A stretch of DNA of 64,000 nucleotides from Spiroplasma clarkii. Lineage in GTDB: Bacteria; Bacillota_I; Bacilli_A; Mycoplasmatales; Mycoplasmataceae. This document shows positions 12,480 through 23,628 of this stretch, one piece after another. Where the stretch lies: contig NZ_CP024870.1 in assembly GCF_002795265.1 (NCBI RefSeq), forward strand, positions 992,001-1,056,000, read 5' to 3'. Within the stretch, counting starts at the first letter, position 1. Every line of letters begins with the position of its first letter. Under the pieces are notes generated by a model. It did no database searches. It was not told the DNA's origin and saw only the letters and a list, made by a program, of their open reading frames with translations. Position numbers and translations under genes: made by a program.

Positions 12480-12748
12480 TATTTAAAGATTTTTTCTAGT
12501 GCTACTGCTATTTCATTATTATCAAAGTAATTTTCAACAATAATAATTTGTGAGGGATGATTCACAAGTTGCTTTGCAAATTCACTGTTTGTAACAATGT
12601 AATCAGGGGTTTCGCTAACTACCATAGAAATACTTGTATTATCTACATCAGCTTCAAACCCTAGTTTTTTTAATTCTTCTTCAATATTCATTTTCAATAA
12701 AAGACTTGTTCCTTGTCCAACTCCACATACTGCCAAGATTTTTTTCAT
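12479..12748 (-). CDS. PTS ascorbate-type EIIB
   Basis: An 89-residue cytosolic EIIB. MKKILAVCGVGQGTSLL carries the phosphocysteine loop (Cys8). It accepts phosphate from the EIIA encoded just upstream and passes it to the sugar in the EIIC permease. The ATG at 12748 follows GAGGTAACTTA and overlaps the EIIA stop; its own stop overlaps the EIIC start. These TAATG junctions indicate coupled translation of equal amounts of subunits. Confidence 0.88.
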   Translation of the reverse strand: MKKILAVCGVGQGTSLLLKMNIEEELKKLGFEADVDNTSISMVVSETPDYIVTNSEFAKQLVNHPSQIIIVENYFDNNEIAVALEKIFK

Positions 12749-13176
12749 TAAGTTACCTCGTTTCATTTTTCTCAAACTATTTCTGAACTTTGTGCTTCAA
12801 GTAAGCTTGTCACAACTGCTTGGTTTGAAAGTTTACTTGAAATTTCTTTAAGTCTTTGTAAGTGTTCTTCATTATTGGTGCTTGAAATTGTCACTAAAAT
12901 ATACACTGGTCCACTGCTTGCTTGAAAGTCAATTCCCAAGGGAAAGATTGTAATTGAAAATCCTCCCTTAAAAACATTTTTACTATAGCTTGCATGAGGT
13001 AAAGCAATTTTTGGAGCAATCACAATATAGCTTCCAAATTTTTTGACATTCTCGATCATTTCAATAACATAGTTCTCATTAAAATAGTTTTCTTCTAATA
13101 AAGTTTGTGCAGAGGCTTTAATGGCCTCTGCCCAAGACATTGTTTTGTTAATAATTTTACAAAATTGTTTATCCAT
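12748..13176 (-). CDS. PTS EIIA (mannitol/fructose/ascorbate type)
   Basis: A 142-residue EIIA of the PTS_IIA type 2 fold. The phosphorylated His is residue 61 in KIALPHASY. It receives phosphate from HPr and hands it to the EIIB cysteine. It reads through two TGA codons near the C terminus (12772 and 12763). It lies 11 bases after the regulator stop and overlaps the EIIB start, so it is part of the same transcript. Confidence 0.85.
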
Positions 13177-13187
13177 AATTTTTTCCT

Positions 13188-14948
13188 TTAAATTCCATTT
13201 AAATCATCCTCACTGTTTATTGTTTTAAGCATTTTTTCATTAACATTTTTTTTGAATTCTACAATAGTTTCAAAATATGGTCGGTAATTTTTTTTGTGTT
13301 GGGTATTAATATTAATTAAGAAAACAAAATACACAATTCTTTTCTTTCACATAATTCCATTTTTAAAAAAGAATAAGTTATAATCATTTTCTAAAACTAG
13401 CTCTGTTTCAGCATGGGGAATTGCTGTGAAGTCTCCAATGTAAGTTGAACTTTTTTGTTCCCTCTCAATTAAAGCACTTAGTAATTTTTGTTTAATGTTG
13501 GGTTGGTCATTTAATTTTTCAACAATTAAATTAATTGCTTCAAGATTATCCTGAATTTTATTAACTTGAATATAAAATTTTTGAAATTGATTTAAGTTGT
13601 TGTTAATATTTTTTTGATTCAATTTGGTTTTAATAAATTCAATAGTTTTATTTGTAATAATAGGATCAATATAAATTTTATTAATGTGATTGATATTTTG
13701 ATCACCAACAATTATTAAAAAATCATTTTTATCTAACTCTATTTCTTGAAGTTGAACTGAAGAAATTAACTGAATCTTGTTTAATTGTTGAATTTCAGAG
13801 GTAATTTTGTGTAACAAAATATTTGAAACCACATTTTTTTCATCTGAAATTAAATAACTTGTGAACTGTTGGTTTTGTTGAGAATTAATTTCTAGTAAAG
13901 AAATATGGATTGCTAAAAAACCTAATTCTTGTTCACTGATATTTTTAAGATTAAACTCTGCTTCTAAAAATTTTGCTAACTTAATTGAAGTGTCATATTG
14001 TCATGGGTAATTATTTTTAATTTGATCAATATAAGGATTTTTAAATTCAATTCCAGTTGAATAGCGAATGATTAGAGCTTCAATGTGTTGTAATAAATTT
14101 TTATAAACTTCACTCTTGTTGATTTGGTTAACTTGTAAATTTGATATTAAAAAGTTATCTAACTTTTTTTCTAAGTCAAAAACAATTTTACTGTTAATTA
14201 ACTTGTATGACATCAACTTAATTTCTAAGTAATAAATTTCATGAACTGGTAATTGCAAATTTCACTCTTGACTTATATAATCTAAAATTTTTGTCAATAG
14301 ATTGTTCTCTTCAATTTGCATATTCTTAAAATTATCAAATTTAACTATCTGATTTTTTAAGATTCTGTGTATCATAATGTAAAAAATTTTAACAAATTCA
14401 TTCAAAGAATACAATGAAACTTGTCTATTTTGAGAAACTAAATCTCGAAAAAATAATTGAGTTTTAAAGTATTCTTCATCATTAAAAACTAAATAATTTT
14501 CAAAAAGTTTTCTTTTTTGCTGCTCACTGTTGATTAGAATCAATTTGTTCCCAGCTTGGTCTTGTTCAAATTTAATAATATCTTGGACAAAATTTTGATT
14601 AATTGTTTTGATATCATCTTTTAAGACTGCAAAATTTATATACAGACTTTTAAAAACTTGATCAACATAAACTTCATTAGTTTCAAAAAGTTTTTGGACT
14701 ATTCAATAAATGCGCTGGTTTTTATCATTGTAATCAACAGTTTCATGTGTGAGATTATGATGCAAAGAAATTGAGTGATCTAAAATGTAGTAATTGCCCT
14801 GTTTGGTTATTTCAATCTGATATTTAGACTTAAGTCTTAAAATATCAGTTCTTAAAGTGCGTTCACTAATGTTTCATTTATTAATTGTAGTTTGAATGTC
14901 TAAACACCCATTTGTCATTAATTCTTTTAGTATCTGGTCAATTCTCAT
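13188..14948 (-). CDS. PRD-containing transcriptional activator (BglG/MtlR type) with EIIA-like end
   Basis: About 586 residues. An N-terminal helix-turn-helix (ILKELMTNGCLDIQTTINKW, then SERTLRTDILRLK) is followed by two PTS-regulation-like helical domains. The C-terminal EIIA-like domain has a possible phosphorylatable His in FTAIPHAETEL. Such regulators sense PTS phosphorylation state and switch on the adjoining operon. Three ATGs stand in a row at 14946-14954; the one at 14948 has the best spacing from AAGGGG. It is the first gene of the operon leading to EIIA, EIIB, EIIC and the SIS protein. Confidence 0.8.
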
Positions 14949-15092
14949 CATCATTACCCCTTATCATTATCTTATTAATCCATAATTTTTTATATTTCTG
15001 CATTTCCAATTTTTTGGCAATCACCATTTTAGTAAATATCTGAATAAAAATAGACCGAAACTTTTAGTGCTTAATTCTTTTAAATGATAAAT

Positions 15093-15121
15093 AAAAAAAC
15101 TCTATTTGTAAATAGAGTTTT
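15093..15121 (-). terminator. Terminator hairpin
   Basis: AAACTCTATTT and AAATAGAGTTT form an 11-bp stem with a tiny loop. On the minus strand it is followed by T-rich sequence, as expected for the end of the 15.1-16.2 kb gene. Confidence 0.7.
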
Positions 15122-15142
15122 ACATAAAATAGCCTGTTACAA

Positions 15143-16189
15143 TTAAAACTTTTTCAAATCAATGAAATTACTAATAATATATAAATTCAACATTGACATA
15201 ACTGTGATTCAAATATTGTATTCATCAGGATGAAGGTTTGGTTTTTTATAACTATCTCTCATTAATCCACTTCCAAAATAGCTATTTGAAACTTCTGACT
15301 GCAAACTTTTTAGATATTGAAATAAACTTGAATTATAAACTTCTAGACTAATGTATTCAGTTTTATTAATTTCAACTTGATCTACTCCAGTGAATTCTAG
15401 AGTTTTGAAATTATTTTCTTCCACTAAATTATTTTTTAGATAGTTATTTAAAAATAGGGTTTGTTTTCAAGTTTGAGTGTCACTTGTTAGGTTTAATTTT
15501 TGTTTTAACATAGATTTTTTGGTCAAATTGGATGTGACTTCTACCCCCAATTTGTTGATTACATCAAAAACCTTGTCAAACATATTTAAATGCCAATTTG
15601 CTATTGGTAGACTTTTAGCATAAAACAACATTGTTCAAGAACGATATTCAAAATCTAGTTGGCGTAATGTTTCAAAAACCAAACTTAGTGGTCCAGTTTC
15701 AATATCTGCATCAGTAGTTAAAAATCCTAAGCCAATCAATAAGATTGATTCATAGTAATTTTTTATTTCATTAAAATTTTGAATAAATTCATTTTCATGA
15801 ATAAGTGCTGTCATCTTTTCATCAATTAATTTTGATGTGGCTATTAATTGGTCAAAATCACCATCTTTGATTTTTTCATTTAAATCTAAGGTACTACCTA
15901 TTGTGTTAAGGTCTTTGCTCCAAATTTGATTGAAATTATTTAATTGTTCAAAATATTTATCAAATTCATTTCACTGTTTTAAACTAAATAATTCTTTTAC
16001 CAATTTTTTAAAGTTTTTTAAGTTATTTTTAAAAGTAGCTATTAAATTTTTAACATCTAATCTACTTATAAAGTCTAAATTACATTCATCATGTTGCTTC
16101 TGACAACATTCATTTTCCATAATGTTACAACTGCATAAATCACAGATTTTAAGTTCAATAACTGTCTCCAAACAATAATTTTTTTTCAT
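15143..16189 (-). CDS. Hypothetical protein with Cys-rich N terminus
   Basis: A 348-residue protein not recognised as any family. The first 35 residues contain ICDLCSCNIMENECCQKQH, a cluster of Cys and His that could bind metal. The remainder is predominantly helical and charged, with no membrane segment. GAGGA lies 8 bases before the ATG at 16189. It has its own terminator and is not part of the PTS operon downstream. Function unknown. Confidence 0.7.
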
Positions 16190-16505
16190 TTTTCTTTTCC
16201 TCATTTGGGAAGTAATTTTGATGGGAATTCATTTAGAAATTTATTATTTATCTCATTAATTTCATAAATCAATAAATTGCTATAATCATTTCTACTGTTG
16301 GGTGTAAAAGATGATTGAAAAATACTTCCTTGTAGTTTTTCTATTTACATGTTTGTGCTTAACTCTCAAAAAAATAATGGTTTTTGTCATCAAAACAATC
16401 TTTTGATTATTATTATTTGCACATACTTAAATTATATACATTTACTAATTAAGATATGAGTTTTTATAAGAAAAATTAATATTTAGTCTATTTTTTTAGG
16501 TTTTA
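16190..16505. other. Intergenic gap
   Basis: About 315 bases between the mur operon terminator and the hypothetical gene at 15.1-16.2 kb. It must hold that gene's minus-strand promoter, but no clear -35/-10 pair was picked out. No RNA gene seen. Confidence 0.45.
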
Positions 16506-16508
16506 AGT

Positions 16509-16536
16509 AAAAAAAATGTGGTTTTAACCACATTTT
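16509..16536 (-). terminator. Terminator of the mur operon
   Basis: AAAATGTGGTT (16513-16523) and AACCACATTTT (16526-16536) form an 11-bp stem, followed on the minus strand by a T tract. It begins three bases after the murQ stop. Confidence 0.8.
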
Positions 16537-16538
16537 AG

Positions 16539-17360
16539 TTAGTCCTTAAGGTGACTTACGACTGTTTTAATATTTCAGTCATATTTTTGTAAATAATCTT
16601 CAATTTCATTATCATTTGTTTTACCAGTTAATTCCTTCACAATGTTTATGCATCTTTGTTGCAACTTTTTGTTTGTTGCTTTAACATCAATCATTAAATT
16701 TTCAAAAACCTTGCCTTTTTTAATCATAATTGTGGTTGAAATCATATTGCAAACTAATTTTGTAGCAGTTCCTGCTTTCATGCGAGTAGATCCAGTTACA
16801 ACTTCAGCACCTGTGTCAATGCAAATAACATCCTCGCAGTAATTGGCAAATTCATTGTTTTTTGACATACAAAGAGCTACTGGTAGTACTCCAACTTTTG
16901 CTGCGTACTTCAATGCTCCAATTACATATGGAGTTCTTCCTGAGGCTCCAATTCCTACAATACAGTCATTGCTATTTAAATTAAACTTTTTGATATCTCT
17001 TGCAAAACCAGCGATGTCATCTTCAGCACCTTCAATTGGAGTTTTAATAGCCTCATCTCCTCCAGCAATTATGCCTATAAAAGTTGAATTGTCTCCATAG
17101 GTAGGTAAAATTTCACTAGCATCTAAAATTCCAATTCGACCACTTGTTCCAGCCCCTACATAAAAGATTCTTCCAGATGTTTTAACTTTGTTAAACATTT
17201 TATCAATTATGCTTGCTAACTTTGACAATTGCTCATTAATTGCTATTGCAACTTTTTGATCTTCAGAATTAATAATTTTTAAAATTTCTATTGTTGATGC
17301 TTTATCAATTTGCATGCTTTTGCTATTTCGTTTTTCAGTATCGATATTTTCTAATTTCAT
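16539..17360 (-). CDS. murQ: N-acetylmuramic acid 6-phosphate etherase
   Basis: A 273-residue cytosolic enzyme that splits the lactyl ether of MurNAc-6-P to give GlcNAc-6-P and D-lactate. The SIS-domain signature GAGTSGRIGILDASEILPT (residues 69-87) includes the Glu used in catalysis in this family; EGAEDD carries a second conserved Glu. STRMKAGTATKLVCNMIS is also diagnostic. It is about 25 residues shorter at the C terminus than usual. It starts 10 bases after the mupG stop, with an AGGGATG ribosome site. It is the last gene of murP-mupG-murQ. A second copy lies at 44.3-45.2 kb. Confidence 0.95.
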
Positions 17361-17370
17361 ACTAACATCC

Positions 17371-18423
17371 CTATTCTAAAATAAATTTAAATTCTTTGAT
17401 CAATTCACTGTTTTCAAGCATTCACTCACTGATTTCCACATTACCAATAATATTAAATGAACCATCATTTTTAGCAGTTTCTTTCCAAATATTAACCTCA
17501 CCACAATACCTAAGATTGTTTAGATTGTCAATTGTCACTGTTTTTGGTTCTATTCAACCAGCATTATTCTTTGGGTTAATTTTTTGATTGGTTTTTGTTA
17601 AACTTCTTGAACTTTCACTTCTAATAATATATAAACTCTGATCTGGCCTCACTTTATGAGACATTTTTAAGATTTCAATGTGTTCATCAAGAATTTCTTG
17701 ATTAATTTTGTTAAATCTAAGTTTGACAAAATTGTCTTGATAACTTGTCATTATTTTTAACTCTTCACTATTGGCCATTGCATCTCCAACACAAGCAATG
17801 TCAACTTTCATCATTAACAGTTCATTTAATTGCATATAAATGTCATAATTTCGGTGATTTTCTATGGTTGGCAAACCCTTAAATAAAGGTAATCTTGGTT
17901 TAAAATGTGAGCAAGTAAATGCTAAAACTTCAATTCCTAATGATTTATAGAATTTATTTTTTTCATAAAAATATTCTTCTGCTAACCCTGAAAAAGGTTT
18001 TGGATAAAAGTTATGAAAAACCCCTATTTGATTTGGGTTTAAACCCAAGTTCCTTAACTTATCAAATCCTTCTGCATCAATGGTTGATGCATTTAAAAAG
18101 ATTTTAAAGGTACTAGTTTTGCAAAGAGACACAATCTCTTGGTCAGAAAAACCATAATCCAATCTTAAACCATAAATTGAAATGCTACTTAAATCGAGTT
18201 CATCATAAACTTTTTTTGAAATATCTATAATTGCTTTCATTTTTAAAGAATCTATATAATTTAATAAAGTTTTAAACTGTTCTAAAAGTTTTAAATTAGC
18301 TTCAGGAATGTGTAGCGACATAAACACTAACTCAATTCCCTGATTTTTTGCTTCACTTATGTAATTAAAGTAATCAGCATCACTAATTCCTAAACCTGGA
18401 TAAACTGAAATTGCACTTTTCAT
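17371..18423 (-). CDS. mupG: DUF871/MupG-type 6-phospho-N-acetylmuramidase
   Basis: A 350-residue TIM-barrel protein starting SAISVYPGLGISDADYF. VFHNFYPKPFSGL and the C-terminal cyclophilin-like region (PDQSLYIIRSE) are typical of DUF871. In Staphylococcus aureus the member MupG hydrolyses MurNAc-6-P-GlcNAc into MurNAc-6-P and GlcNAc, and is encoded beside murQ, murP and murR. The same neighbours are found here, so this function is well supported by context. The ATG overlaps the murP stop (TAATG). It reads through TGA at 17554. Confidence 0.85.
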
Positions 18424-19982
18424 TATTTAAGATCAACCCCCTTAGTTCCAAAGAAATATGTTAATAAAAACCCTGATATATAAGTCACTACTAAACCAGA
18501 AAGATAAATCAGCATTCCAGTTCAAGGTAAACCATTACTTGCAGACATTAATGGAATTGCTAATAATCCACTTGGGCCAAGAGCAATTGTTCCTACATTA
18601 ATTCCAAATAAAGGCATTAATCCCATATATAAACCTCCAATTGCAGCACCGCAACATGCAGTAATAAAGGCTCTAAGTCTTGTTAACATAACTCCGTAAA
18701 TTAATGGTTCTCCAATACCCAGGAAACCAGGAACAATTGCAGCACCAATTTCTTGACGGATTTTTGAACCTTTTTTTGCTTTAAAGTATAGTGCTAAAGC
18801 AGCTCCAACTTGGCCAGCTCCTGCAACCGCTACCAGTGGGAACAAAGTATTTAAACCAGTATCTGCAATTAGCATCAAGTAGATTGGTGTGGCACCTTGA
18901 TGAACTCCAAACACCACTAATCATAATCAAACACCAGCAAGAATTGCTCCTAGTGGTGGAGTGGCTCACTTATTGGTTGTAACAACTTGGAAGAATTTTG
19001 ACATCCCCAAGAAAACATAACCTGTTAATGGTACCAATAAAACAAAGTTAACCAAAATCATTATGACACAAACTGAGAATGGTACCACAAATAATTTTGC
19101 TCCATCTGGAATAAATTTATTAAATTGTTTTTCTAAAACAGCAGCCACTCCTGCAACTGTAATTGCTCCAAAAATAGATCCAGTTAATCCGGCAGCTTTG
19201 CCATCCCTAAAGACTCCCACTGTAAATCAGTTTTTTGAAATATCTGTTATTGGTATTCCTAAAAAAGTCCCTGAATTACCATCAATTTGGAATATGTTTC
19301 CTATAATTGCTCCAAATGCTGGTGTGTACATTGCGGCTAGCAAAGCTCCAATGATTGGAGTTCCTCCAAATACTTTTGCTGTATTTCACCCAATCAAAAT
19401 ACATAAAATTTGAACTAATAATGTTAATAATAAAGTTGTAATATTAATTCAAGAATTAGAAACTTGGGTTAAATTATCTTGACCTACTGAAGTCAGAATA
19501 ATACTTCCAATTGCTTGTAAAACTCCAGTAGCTAAAAAAGCTGGAATAAACGGTGTAAATATTAAACTAATTTTGTTAAAGAAGTTTAAGATACTTGCTT
19601 TTGTTTTAGCACGATATCTTTGTTTAATGTCATGATTTTCTGTTTTAAAATTATTTTCATCTATTTTGTTAATGAGGTCTTTGTCTTCAACAGATAAATT
19701 GACATTGATAGCTTCAGTTTTTTGAGCATCAATCATTTTTCCAAAATCATTAGCAACTCTAGTTACAAACCCAGGTCCTAAAATAATTTGGTATTCATTT
19801 TGGTTAATGATAACTCCCATAACATTTTTTATTGATTTAAGATAATCAACATCAATTGTGCTTTCTTTTTTTACTGAGATTCGCAGCCTTGTCATACAGT
19901 TTGTATATGATTGAACTTGATTTTTGGCAAATGCTTTGGCAATATCTGCAGCAGTTTTTTTTGAATCTTTTTTTTCTTTCAT
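18423..19982 (-). CDS. murP: PTS EIIBC permease for MurNAc or MurNAc-GlcNAc
   Basis: A 519-residue membrane protein. The N-terminal EIIB domain has SYTNCMTRLRI with the phosphocysteine at residue 29. The C-terminal EIIC of the glucose/sucrose superfamily includes VFGVHQGATPIYLMLIADTG and PGFLGIGEPLIYGVMLTRL. No EIIA is attached, so a shared EIIA from elsewhere must supply phosphate. Position between murR and mupG-murQ indicates MurNAc or a MurNAc disaccharide as substrate, imported as the 6-phosphate. AAGGAGGG precedes the ATG. Confidence 0.85.
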
Positions 19983-20054
19983 GTAATCCCTCCTTGGTCT
20001 ACACTACTAGCATACTTCAAATGAAAAATAGTAAAAGTGATTTTGATTTGATAG

Positions 20055-20080
20055 TAAAAAAGTATCAACTCTTGATACTT
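20055..20080 (-). terminator. Hairpin at the murR 3' end
   Basis: AAGTATCAA (20060-20068) pairs with TTGATACTT (20072-20080), followed on the minus strand by TTTTTTAC. The stem overlaps the murR stop codon. It separates murR from murP, so it may be a partial terminator or attenuator for the downstream genes. Confidence 0.65.
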
Positions 20081-20921
20081 ATTTTTCAACTTCTGTAAAT
20101 TTTAAAATCCTACTGTATTTTTCTTTGTCTTCATTAATAATTGAAGAATATATGCAATCAATAGCAAACAAAATTGCAGTTCTTGAAGTTAAAGATGTGT
20201 GTCTAATAGTTGACTCATTTGATTGAACCACTAAATTAATATCTGAACTTTGTTGAACTGGATTATCTACATTTTTTGTGATTGAAATAATTTGGGGTTT
20301 ATTACTGCTCTCATCATTTTTTAAGAGTTTCAAGAGTCTTAAAATTTCTTCAGTAACTCCAGAATATGAAACTATAAAAATTATGTCATTTTTCCCTAAT
20401 AGTCTACTTAAAAAACTTAGATTGTGAATATCTTGAGAAATATTGCATATTATCCCCAATCTTTGCAATTTATTGTAAAAATCCCTGGCAACATTATAAG
20501 TTCCACCAAATCCCACCAAAATTATCCTATTACATTTGATGATTTGCTTTGAAATTGTGATAATTTTTTCTTGTTGTTGGTGCAATAAACTTGCAGTTTG
20601 ATCAATTGTTTTAACTAGTTGTTTGTGAATGTTTTCAACAATATCATTGTTGTTTGAATCAGAAATACCACTTTCACCAAGTCTTGTTTCTGAAACATTC
20701 TTGAGAATATATTTCATTTCTTTATAACTTTCAAGATTCAAGTACTTGATGAATCTATGGATTGTAGCCACACTTGTAAAAGTGTTTGTGGCAAATTCTT
20801 TTATGTTCATATTGTAAATTTCTTGAATGTGATTAATAATGTAATTTGAAATGTAAAAATAAATGTTTTTGCCATCTTTTGCTTCTTCAACTATTTTTTC
20901 GTATATATCAAATTGACTCAT
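20079..20921 (-). CDS. murR: RpiR-family transcriptional regulator
   Basis: A 280-residue regulator. The N-terminal HTH_6 region (IKEFATNTFTSVATIHRFIK) binds DNA. The C-terminal SIS domain (ILVGFGGTYNVARDFY, FIVSYSGVTEEILR) senses a sugar phosphate, in this context probably MurNAc-6-P. RpiR/MurR proteins usually repress the mur genes until the inducer appears. It is transcribed upstream of, and in the same direction as, murP. AAGAGGTAGGAA precedes its ATG. The symbol is based on context. Confidence 0.82.
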   Translation of the reverse strand: MSQFDIYEKIVEEAKDGKNIYFYISNYIINHIQEIYNMNIKEFATNTFTSVATIHRFIKYLNLESYKEMKYILKNVSETRLGESGISDSNNNDIVENIHKQLVKTIDQTASLLHQQQEKIITISKQIIKCNRIILVGFGGTYNVARDFYNKLQRLGIICNISQDIHNLSFLSRLLGKNDIIFIVSYSGVTEEILRLLKLLKNDESSNKPQIISITKNVDNPVQQSSDINLVVQSNESTIRHTSLTSRTAILFAIDCIYSSIINEDKEKYSRILKFTEVEK

Positions 20922-21049
20922 TTCCTACCTCTTATTAAATAATTTAAAAGTTTTTTTAAAATCTCAACTTTTCCTATTGTAATAAACACTCAGTTTAAAA
21001 CAAACTGTCCTAGATAACCCTATTGCTATATTTTAGAAATTGTATGTTA

Positions 21050-22117
21050 CTAACTATTTTCTTTGTATTTAAACAAGTTGTTATGAAAATCCAAGTATTT
21101 ATTAACTTCTTTTCCAGAAATATTAATGTTTATTTTATTCTCTACTAAATTAAAATGATGTGCTTGACTAGTAATGCTTTTTGAAACTTCCAATATTCCT
21201 TTGCAATTAAAAGTTATTAATTGTTTATCAAATAATGCATCATGGTTTGGACATAATAGAAAACCATTGTTTGGATCAGAAATCTCTTTAATTTTTTGAA
21301 AGTCAGTTAGAGATTCATCATTAATAATTATATTTACAGGTTTTATATGAGAACCTATCATTAATTCCTGATTTTTAATTCCACAACTGAGCACCTCACA
21401 CTTGATACCACGTTTCGCAATTAAAAGTCCTTTAAATAATCTTCTGTATTTTTTAAATTTATTATTACTTTCATTTTTAAAATCTTGAATAGAAACTTTA
21501 GACAGTTCAGAATTAATCATTTCTATATAATCATTTTTTAAAATGTCTTGAAAAAATCACTTAAGTTTTTCTTGATGAATAATATAAACATTTTTTGCCC
21601 TGTTTTGCTTAAATGTTTTATCATTCATTACTTCTAATATATATTCTAATTTGACTCATCTGGATGATGGACTCTTAGATTCCCTCTCAATAACTTTTGA
21701 TAAGTAGATTTTCTTTGGATCAACAATTAAATAAACCCTTTTTGAGAAATCAGGTTTTAGATCATCATCTAAAGGAACATACATATCAATAACTAAAACC
21801 CTCTCATAATTTTTAATAATACTTTTAAAAGCTACTTGATTAAATGGAATTGCTACTTTTTTGTCTGTTTTGTTGTATTTTATGTCCTTTCCCCCACCAT
21901 CTGGAAATTCAATAAAAATATTGTAATACATATTGTTAAAATTAATCATAAATAAGTTTTTCTTATCATTGCTAATATCTTCAAAAGAATCAATATTTAA
22001 ATCTTCTATTAAATATTCCATAAATTTAGATTTGTTTTTCTCATTATCTAAAGGATGTGGATTTTCTAAATTGGTAATTCTCCCTGAAACTATGTGTTTA
22101 TAAGGGTATTTTTTCAT
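21050..22117 (-). CDS. HNH restriction endonuclease, partner of the C5 methyltransferase
   Basis: A 355-residue protein reading through TGA codons near 21656. The C-terminal half holds GSHIKPVN and NGFLLCPNHDALFD, the H-x(n)-N-x8-H type core of HNH_2 restriction endonucleases. The N-terminal half is presumably specificity. It begins 8 bases after the stop of the cytosine methyltransferase, and there is no strong ribosome site, suggesting translational coupling. The pair forms a type II restriction-modification unit. Confidence 0.8.
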
Positions 22118-22125
22118 AAGTAATT

Positions 22126-23406
22126 CTAATAGTTATTCAATAAATGTTCTTGAATAAATGAAACTATTTTAACATTAACCGAATTACCAAATTGCTTATA
22201 AGAATAAAAATCTTTATTTTCTGGTTTAATTTCATTGTGTATTTTATATTTTTTAGGGAAACTTTGTAAATTTGCAGTTTCCCTTGGAGTCAAGTAACGT
22301 CAAGCATTATTAAAATCATCATAAATTATAGGGATTTGAACCATTGCCACTAATGTTGGGAATTTTATTGGCTTCTTACACCTTATTCCTGATTGCCTTA
22401 ATTGTATAAAAGAGTGCTTCAAATCAGTTACTTCTTTCCCTGCTTGTCATTCAAATTTTTTTTCACGTTTTTTTCATTTTTCAACTTCATATTTTACTAA
22501 CCAATTGTCTATAAAATCTTTATTCATTTTATAAATATTTCTCATATCTGTAATATATTTTTTTTTCCATTCTGGCATATCACTTTTTAAATGATATTTC
22601 TTACCAAGTTCATCAGCTCAAATAACTGGTAAAGTTCTACCTTCTGGTTTTTCTACATTTTTTAAAAAATCGTCTCAGGCTTCAAATACATTTAATAAAT
22701 ATGAATCTTTTTCCTTATCTAAAAAATACTTGCTTTCAACTTCTTCTTCTAAAAACTTATCAAAAATATATTTTCTAATTTCACTTGAATTTGAGCTATT
22801 AAGAATATTATTTGATTTTAAATCATCAAAATTAAATGAAATGTATTCATCTTTTAAACTTGTTTTTTCTCTTAAAACACCTGGAATAAATACACGCTGT
22901 CTCTCCTGTGGGATACCAAATTCATGAGGCGATAATATTAATGGATCTTTAGGTATAATATAACCTAAATCATCTTTTAAGGTTTTGATTATTATTTCTC
23001 ATGTTTTTCCATTATCATGATTGACTAAGTGTTTTACATTTTCTAATAAAATGTACTTGGGTTTTTTAATTTTTAATATTTTTACAATATCAAAAAACAA
23101 TGTTCCCCTAATTTCATCTAAAAAACCCTTTTTCTTACCCGCATTTGAAAAAGTTTGACATGGAAATCCAGCAAATAAAAAATCATGCTCTGGAACACCT
23201 GACATATTATCATCTAAATCTCTTATATTAATGATCTTCTCTTTATCTATTGAAAAGTTACTAGAATAAGTTTCAATTGACTCTTTATCAATTTCACTAA
23301 CAAACACACATTTAATATCCAATTTTTTCTTTTTTGCTACTGATTCTAATGCCTTATGGAATCCACCAATACCAGCAAATAAGTCAATAAACCTAATTTC
23401 CTTCAC
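22126..23406 (-). CDS. DNA cytosine-C5 methyltransferase
   Basis: About 426 residues. FIDLFAGIGGF is motif I, GFPCQTFSNAG motif IV with the catalytic Cys near residue 83, LLENVKHLV motif VI and QERQRVFIPGV motif VIII. The C terminus has LTPRETANLQSFP and QFGNSVNVKIV. The GTG at 23406 is preferred as start because AGAGGTG precedes it; a TTG at 23433 in frame is possible. It heads a methylase-endonuclease pair downstream of the Z1/MORC genes. TGA codons are Trp. Confidence 0.92.
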
Positions 23407-23628
23407 ACCAATACACCTCTTTTTTATAGTCAAATTGATTTTAACATTTTAATATAATTTTAGGGTCAAAAACACTTAAATTTGAAATTTATTTTATCAC
23501 AAATAATACTTTGAAAGAATTGATTTTATTCTTTTCTATGAACAAAGCCATTTGCGTTTATTATTTTTTAATTTTTACAGATTAACTATCAAAAAAACCT
23601 GTTGTCTATAACAATTTTGAATTAAATA

